Source: Evernia prunastri | Taxonomy: Eukaryota; Ascomycota; Lecanoromycetes; Lecanorales; Parmeliaceae | NCBI GenBank assembly: GCA_003184365.1 | Contig: NKYR01000111.1 | Span: forward strand, 62,001-126,000 | Reading direction: 5' to 3' | Length of the DNA: 64,000 nt | Part shown: positions 61,501-64,000 of the stretch, piece by piece | How the letters are laid out: each line of letters starts with the position of its first letter | Position numbering within the stretch: position 1 is the first letter of the stretch | The notes under the pieces: model-generated | What the model was told of the DNA's origin: nothing | Database searches by the model: none | What the model saw: the letters and a program-made list of their open reading frames with translations, nothing else | Made by a program: the position numbers and the translations under genes

Positions 61501-63636
61501 CTGTTCGTCTTTCAAAACTCCAAGCACGGGATTTCATCCACAGATGGACTGTGGACATCTCTCGATATTGGTGGAGCTATTGGACATACAGAGTACTCCA
61601 CGAACTTTGAATTTGAGCAAAGAAAAGAAGAGATCATGTTAAGACTGGCGTCGCGGAAGGGGCTGAGAACACAAGAGCAACTTCAGGTCTGGCTTACAGA
61701 TTATGAACAAGCCTTTCAAGATATTCTTGAGCACCCTCGGCGGAGCGTAATGGCTTTTCCAGGTTCTCTCCAAAGTCTACCGCTTGCCATTGGAAGCGAT
61801 GAGAGCCGCCCGTCTCCACAAGACGAGATCGCGCCCGGTTCGGATTTGGAATGCATTCGAATAGCATTATCAGAAGTGTCCGGAATTCCCCCGGAGAACA
61901 TACCGGTAAATGCTAGTATATTTTCTTTGGGCCTCGACTCCATCTCGGCAATTCAAGTTGCTGCAAGGTGCCGCAAGCAGGGGCATGGTGTTAGCGTTGC
62001 AGATGTTCTGCAAGGACGCAGTTTGGGGGGTATCTGTCGACGGCTTCGTGACAGGAACCCAGAACAGGATAGCCAGACGAAAAACCAAGTTACACTGATC
62101 AGTGCTGAATCAAGATCAAAGGCTGTAGTCCTGGCCAATCTGAAAGATGAGGATATCGAAGATGTGCTTCCATGTCTTGCCGGTCAATTATATCACCTTG
62201 CGACTTGGCTGAAATCACGTCGGACAACGTGCGAGGCAGTATGGACGTATCGGTGTTCCAAGAATCTCAATGTGGATGATCTAAGGTCCGCTTGGAGAGG
62301 GCTGAGGGAGCGTCATTCGGTGCTGCGCACGATCTTTGTCGCTCTCTCGCCCAAAGAGACCATCCAAGTGGTATTGAAAGGTTCCGCACTCAACCACGAC
62401 TCATTCAAGTGCATAGAAGCTCTAGGTGGCTCAATAGGCGGATCTCTTGACCTGATCGAGCGAGAAACAAAGCAGCCATTCGATCTGTTCAGTCCTCCTT
62501 CGAAGCTGTACTTCGTACGCGGGGCTTCTGAAGACTATGTAGTACTGAAACTGCATCACGCAACATACGACGCATGGACGATTCAGACACTTGTTGAAGA
62601 CCTCGCGGCGCTATATCGTGGCACCAACCTACCCACCCTCCCACGCTTCGACTCATTCATCCACCACACCATGCACTCTCTCCATACCGAACGGGAAGAA
62701 GTCTACTGGCGCAAAAGCCTGAAACAATGCCAACAAACCCTCCTGCAGCCATCAATAACCCCACCTGATCCTGCAGTCCCCACACCCACTAATACCCCCT
62801 CAACCTTCGTCTCAATCAAACCCGCCATCGCAAACCTCCAATCCCTAGAAACCACAGCTCGCGAATCCTCAATTTCCCTTCCGACAATCATCCTCCTCGC
62901 CTTCGCCCGCGCTCTCGCCCGCCACACCTCCGTCGAGAATCCAACTTTTGGCCTATACCAAGCCGGCCGATCCGCATCGTTCAAAAGCATCGATCAGCTC
63001 TGCGCCCCATGTCTGAACATTACGCCCGTAGTCATACCCGATGCTCTAGCCCAGCCGGCTCTGACAAGCGCGCAAGCTCTGCAGCTCGATCTAGCGGAGC
63101 GAGTGGACTTTGAGCAGAGCTATCTGCCCGAAGTGCTCGAGTGGGCGGGATGCGGTGGCGAGCCGCTGTTCAACACGTTTGTGAATATCCTCTCGCATGA
63201 GCGCGGCGCGCGGGGTCCGCCAGCGCCTTCTCCCTCCTTCTCCTCCTCCTCCTCCTCCTCATCAACGACACAACCAACGACATCAAATCCCAACCCCTTC
63301 TTCATTCCCCACCCGCTCAGAACCATCCCCACGAACACAACACCGGCAGAGCCTACAACGCATAGCCCAACCGCTGTGGACGCTCTGGAGGTGGGATATC
63401 TCGCCGAACAGAACCTGTATCTTGACGTGGTTCGGGACGTCGAAGACGACTGCGTCGTTTTTGCGCTCAAGTGCGACGGCGAGCTGATGGATGAGGGTGT
63501 GGTGAGGGCGTTTGCAGACGAGGTCGGAGGGGAGGTGGAGGGGATCGTTCGGGGTCTTGGGAGGGATGGGGTGGGGAAGCTTGAGCGGGGGGGAGAGGAG
63601 GATGTGTTGGGTGGGGTGGATGGTGGGGGTTGTTGA
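52564..63636 (+). CDS. Ferrichrome-type siderophore non-ribosomal peptide synthetase
   Basis: 3690-aa NRPS in one exon. Approximate order by residue: condensation-like N-terminus 1-280; A1 310-840 (TSGTTGDPKG near 473, YGPAEA, SAKTDR); T1 Ser890; C1 His1102 (HHSVRDD); A2 1430-1955 (TSGSTGVPKG near 1588, YGPTEM, SGKADM); T2 Ser2017; C2 His2229 (HHALYDR); T3 Ser2573; C3 His2778 (HHSLYDG); T4 Ser3126; C4 His3331 (HHATYDA). All four carrier serines and the second His of each C domain are present. The terminal T-C-T-C without adenylation domains is the mark of ferrichrome-type synthetases (SidC/NPS2 lineage), which load acylated N5-hydroxyornithine repeatedly. There are two A domains, not three, so the product's neutral residue content is unclear. 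Coprogen/fusarinine synthetases are shorter and lack the T-C-T-C tail. A Ser-rich insert lies in C4. It is divergent from sidA. Confidence 0.92.
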   Translation: MAKYIRMPVRQSLNTSLDVPANASLQYDFSKQETTSSDSSLNGNSDFDLASFRHPFRTPFPSLTGLRSRATAVQTESVTITSKVTSGHVRDATAAFGASPITALQAAWAVILSIYTAAQDDVVYTTLITSPAGHKSGDSSEDIFHRIPTRVSLNTRQKCSQPTSGTILRHLTEANALALCQPKQSEVSAAHDEELDKHGTIIALKTKECPEGDDDTFKWSKELFKGDEIAVGIVAWPNLDGFLMLKVVYIDQVLNEAGALVMLEQLDDILAFVLANTAKPIANSLAAVRCSLLSTSNERPEEPTEDDLATTYLHTQFETFVKHSPHRVALDFRKDIGSKKPIEDTTWTYEQLNDRADTFAKYLLCRFGQLTDDVIPVCMERRPELYVAILGILKSGGAWCPIDASFPARRRHDLIARTRSRMLIIAEQKPGGSADGIPRGVVLVNIACLGNTVADQIETRTPKMGSLAYLIWTSGTTGDPKGVPIHHEAAVTSMRALQRSIPVDVSSGTVRCIQFSHFTFDVFVQDLFYTWGVGGTVIASTREIMLGSFAELATETKATHAHLTPAFAASVRRERCPTLEVITMIGERLPQVVADDWSRDMRAFNTYGPAEATVVSTLRRFGAVGDQTQSENIGFPLVSVSAFVMRDDRPLMRHGIGELALGGPQLAQGGYWNDPERSSGRFLWNEQCSRHLYMTGDCVRQIHDGSLEFIGRTDDLIKIQGIRIELSEIAFSLRSCHPLVEQVEIQYMNRQDRPSKVIVAFLAAPRVDHSNQPLSSLYANEKSIQIAQSALLEAQQNLPSYMIPMVFLVVNRIPQTSSAKTDRAALKAMYGSVDLEMWERMLASNGKSTSVKAIWSTHESDLIAIIAEISGTSRGSMSRASDLRSIGIDSIAATRLAPLLNGKGYPLSVADILQCENLDDLSKMTDKSRTMHTTARFDLEAFHNEWFARVEKEIKRSDCFVAPALPLQESLLSESMRNASAYWSHVFFSLTPQVDNTRLYEAWMQVVSDTEALRTGFIPSAAVADHRDDAFIQNSTFLQLIYQKATIDWTCVKTSKAGMKDLATQRAHAVAESHRKNHFRDPLLAITIFEQPSNDIMMISIHHSVRDDASLDYILEDVCKSYQEVRAGSDQRHQLREALQVMIPAKHQLDQDEQFWSKALENFIVTDDANTWPDLTGKNTRSDGSAAAFITHTSTLKTSYKDLQSAAPSLGASSVASILRVAWGIVLLEYLETDRAVFAETWSKRSDDYTLTDVVGPLMNVLPVPFRPLGSARETLVAQSNFHKETRAHRLIQSRIIRKLLGQSEGQALYPAVFNFLPDMREDSLNGYSSIWHQIEDIVGLTVEHPLALNIAQTVDGALEMEISASQTVMSSAHIAILALQVDAFVGTILRFPDLPITQLSSYFPQSLLSMTSVSFSEEVKLAWKQNPTDWVDHYATVHPNWPAAQVVTSLQIQCEFETWSFAELHSAYNRVSKFISHSGYSNRMIAVCVDRRLEAYAIVLGILASGNIYLPIDEDLPAERKSFLLEDSTAVILFTTRFLALRFPKASLKSRVVYVDDSTYIKQTNDGHLPEAHSHSKPSDNAYLLYTSGSTGVPKGVLVGRGNLCSFIEGLSEFICPLIPGMKGLPGKGKYLGLASRAFDVHIAEMFLAWRQGLAAVTASRTMLLDNLELALRKLNITHTSFVPSLIDQAGLDPANLPDLHYLGVGGEKMSKSVIDTWASNENAALVNAYGPTEMSIGCTATEVTRESTLRNVGRPYGNSVAHVLVPGSNFYTLRGVAGELCFTGDLVANGYHNRPNAKGFVDDFNGARMYRTGDIVRLMADDTLEYLRREDDQTKVRGQRLELGEITEAIRSTAVTTLGLIHIDVATIVAQHPKLARPQLVSFFVPHPLANKDTESSKALSSASDYTIAGKIQAGCRKVLPSYMVPDVVIPLTKLPLAPASGKADMKCLKALFADIPIADMMHQASSEQPNHPESSHRELTEAESNVRSVVMNTLAVDATETTTNTNIFLLGLDSLSAISLAIRMQRLGYDCTVSSVLRNPLIEQLALLPRTDQTTGVPADGFAQTRSKLADLASRFRASHSHGLVDSSIQCVRPCLPLQETLVATSLNNKSGALYMNHVTLRLSTDIDPARLYRAWARVVADHDILRTCFQEFENGIVQIVTKYHESQSISWEEVATPDPESASQLKQSTSATDIISNIASKAPIRLTLFQPPSDDMSSILLISLHHALYDRVSIAIVFQELAMRYHSAIPPAYTPFDTMIEHVCSQDQEAAKTFWRQYLADYRPTSTMDRADDTNGNLNNVFLTTERTFASPLAEIEDFSSSISGTLTSTIQAVFGIVLAKTLEVPDVVFGVILSGRTVPIEKPHTIVGPCITTVPQRVDFRTGSSTILDVVKGAQQGFVASLEFQHTALRQIHRWLGAEQPLFDCLVSYVQKIDSEPSPYPQLWTELDDSMPNDFPFSIEFEADPGAGRMRAHCFFSPAFGDTDRAASLLEDIDLLLGALIRGENITPKDLNISESEVLESRSKPQVWDESHWTPRELEMRALAAEICSTSAEDISKGASFFSLGIDSITAIQFAQHLRRSGMECSSADVMRHSCIAALARKIGTLPPNINSTEGLAQRPQEDSLEQMIPKIPILGPADAVTDVYACTPLQSSMLTQTLGSDGKLYSYHHAVQLAGHINITTLKQAWRCLTERTEILRTTFHLFSAYNSWLAAVHHKSPDTWTEREIGISTSEMLTDIAHQSIFQEEADFQCPPWKTTILKTASNVVLVISMHHSLYDGQSINLLLQDLARLYEGIDLPLREPFSNAARAVSKSRTDAEEFWLRKLDGFENSEDSLSQKSPMADMIGIEVTFKLDIESTLRGCKDLGVTVQTVALLAYGKSLACISGRRDVVFGHVVGGRSLAMPGADEVVGPLFNTVPSRVTFDKTYVTNQAAAVEIQQSSGDSQPHQHASLGRVQQGWRQKIGDADAQLFDTLFVFQNSKHGISSTDGLWTSLDIGGAIGHTEYSTNFEFEQRKEEIMLRLASRKGLRTQEQLQVWLTDYEQAFQDILEHPRRSVMAFPGSLQSLPLAIGSDESRPSPQDEIAPGSDLECIRIALSEVSGIPPENIPVNASIFSLGLDSISAIQVAARCRKQGHGVSVADVLQGRSLGGICRRLRDRNPEQDSQTKNQVTLISAESRSKAVVLANLKDEDIEDVLPCLAGQLYHLATWLKSRRTTCEAVWTYRCSKNLNVDDLRSAWRGLRERHSVLRTIFVALSPKETIQVVLKGSALNHDSFKCIEALGGSIGGSLDLIERETKQPFDLFSPPSKLYFVRGASEDYVVLKLHHATYDAWTIQTLVEDLAALYRGTNLPTLPRFDSFIHHTMHSLHTEREEVYWRKSLKQCQQTLLQPSITPPDPAVPTPTNTPSTFVSIKPAIANLQSLETTARESSISLPTIILLAFARALARHTSVENPTFGLYQAGRSASFKSIDQLCAPCLNITPVVIPDALAQPALTSAQALQLDLAERVDFEQSYLPEVLEWAGCGGEPLFNTFVNILSHERGARGPPAPSPSFSSSSSSSSTTQPTTSNPNPFFIPHPLRTIPTNTTPAEPTTHSPTAVDALEVGYLAEQNLYLDVVRDVEDDCVVFALKCDGELMDEGVVRAFADEVGGEVEGIVRGLGRDGVGKLERGGEEDVLGGVDGGGC

Positions 63637-64000
63637 GGGGGGATAGGTTTGGTGTGGAGTGAATCGAGTGTGGTGGTAAGTAATATCTTCCAATATACAT
63701 CGCTCGTGCGGCGCAGGCTGATACTCGGACTTAGGGGGTTTTTGATATCTTGCTATATTGACGGCCGAGCGATTCTTGTTTTGCGAGTTATCTATACGAT
63801 TGGATTGAACTCTCCTCTCTTTTTTGGTATTCGTCATCTTGACGGCCGTTCGATTCTCATTTGCGAGTTATCTACACGATTGAAGTTGGTTGTTGTCTCT
63901 CTTCGTTTCCATTAAATTGCAAATGTAAACTTCAATCGAAAATCTTCTTACAAACGCCGCGCCATCAGCCTCATATCTGGATAAACGAAATCACATCACC
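63637..64000. other. 3' flank of the NRPS with a short direct repeat
   Basis: 364 bp to the window edge. It contains two copies of a 44-45 bp sequence (63758..63803 and 63839..63883). No gene was seen. Confidence 0.5.
63758..63883. repeat. Direct repeat, 2 x about 45 bp
   Basis: Both copies begin TTGACGGCCG and end TATCTAYACGATTG; they differ at a few positions and are separated by about 35 bp. Confidence 0.85.

Overview
This window is nuclear DNA of a filamentous ascomycete (Pezizomycotina). Genes carry short introns, mostly 50-70 bp, with GT..AG borders and CTRAC-like branch points. Products include a Ste2-type pheromone receptor, a fungal SAT4-type rhodopsin-domain protein, a DUF2417 hydrolase, a DUF1746 protein and a hydroxamate-siderophore synthetase. 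Intergenic DNA is rich in TAAGGTA/TACCTTA strings and microsatellites. A placement in Leotiomycetes or a related class is only a guess. Every exon structure here was worked out by hand from splice signals, frame and remembered family conservation; there is no transcript evidence.

Layout. 1-15 kb is housekeeping: a cut-off inorganic pyrophosphatase, Dus2 tRNA-dihydrouridine synthase, RFC2 clamp-loader subunit, a DUF1746 (Dsc4-like) membrane protein, protein phosphatase methylesterase Ppe1, a DUF2417 membrane hydrolase, a five-exon FAD amine oxidase and a DUF676 lipase. 15-31 kb holds the REX3 exonuclease, a cAMP-receptor-like 7TM protein (with a GC-AG intron), a tandem-BRCT protein, Ste2, and a coiled-coil protein of unknown function. 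31-34 kb holds a FAM32A-like gene divergent from endonuclease III (NTH1). 34.0-36.0 kb is a repeat island: a truncated pogo/Fot1-like transposon, a 135-N assembly gap, and a direct repeat. 36-47 kb holds a third 7TM protein, a Rho-like GTPase with non-canonical motifs, a UBE2O-like giant E2 divergent from mitochondrial seryl-tRNA synthetase, and a TLC-domain protein.

The most notable unit is the right end (48.8-63.6 kb). An L-ornithine N5-monooxygenase (sidA type, minus strand) and an 11-kb intronless NRPS (plus strand) diverge from a 2.16-kb intergenic region. The NRPS reads A-T-C-A-T-C-T-C-T-C after a condensation-like N-terminus. This is the layout of a ferrichrome-type intracellular siderophore synthetase, but with two adenylation domains rather than the three of the largest members. 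The shared promoter holds two exact TTATCAGAT sites, the reverse complement of the ATCWGATAA motif of SreA-type iron-responsive GATA repressors. The sidA protein ends in Ala-Lys-Leu, a possible peroxisomal signal. SidA makes N5-hydroxyornithine, which the NRPS would use after acylation, so this pair looks like an iron-repressed siderophore locus. An acyltransferase and a transporter are not visible in the window.
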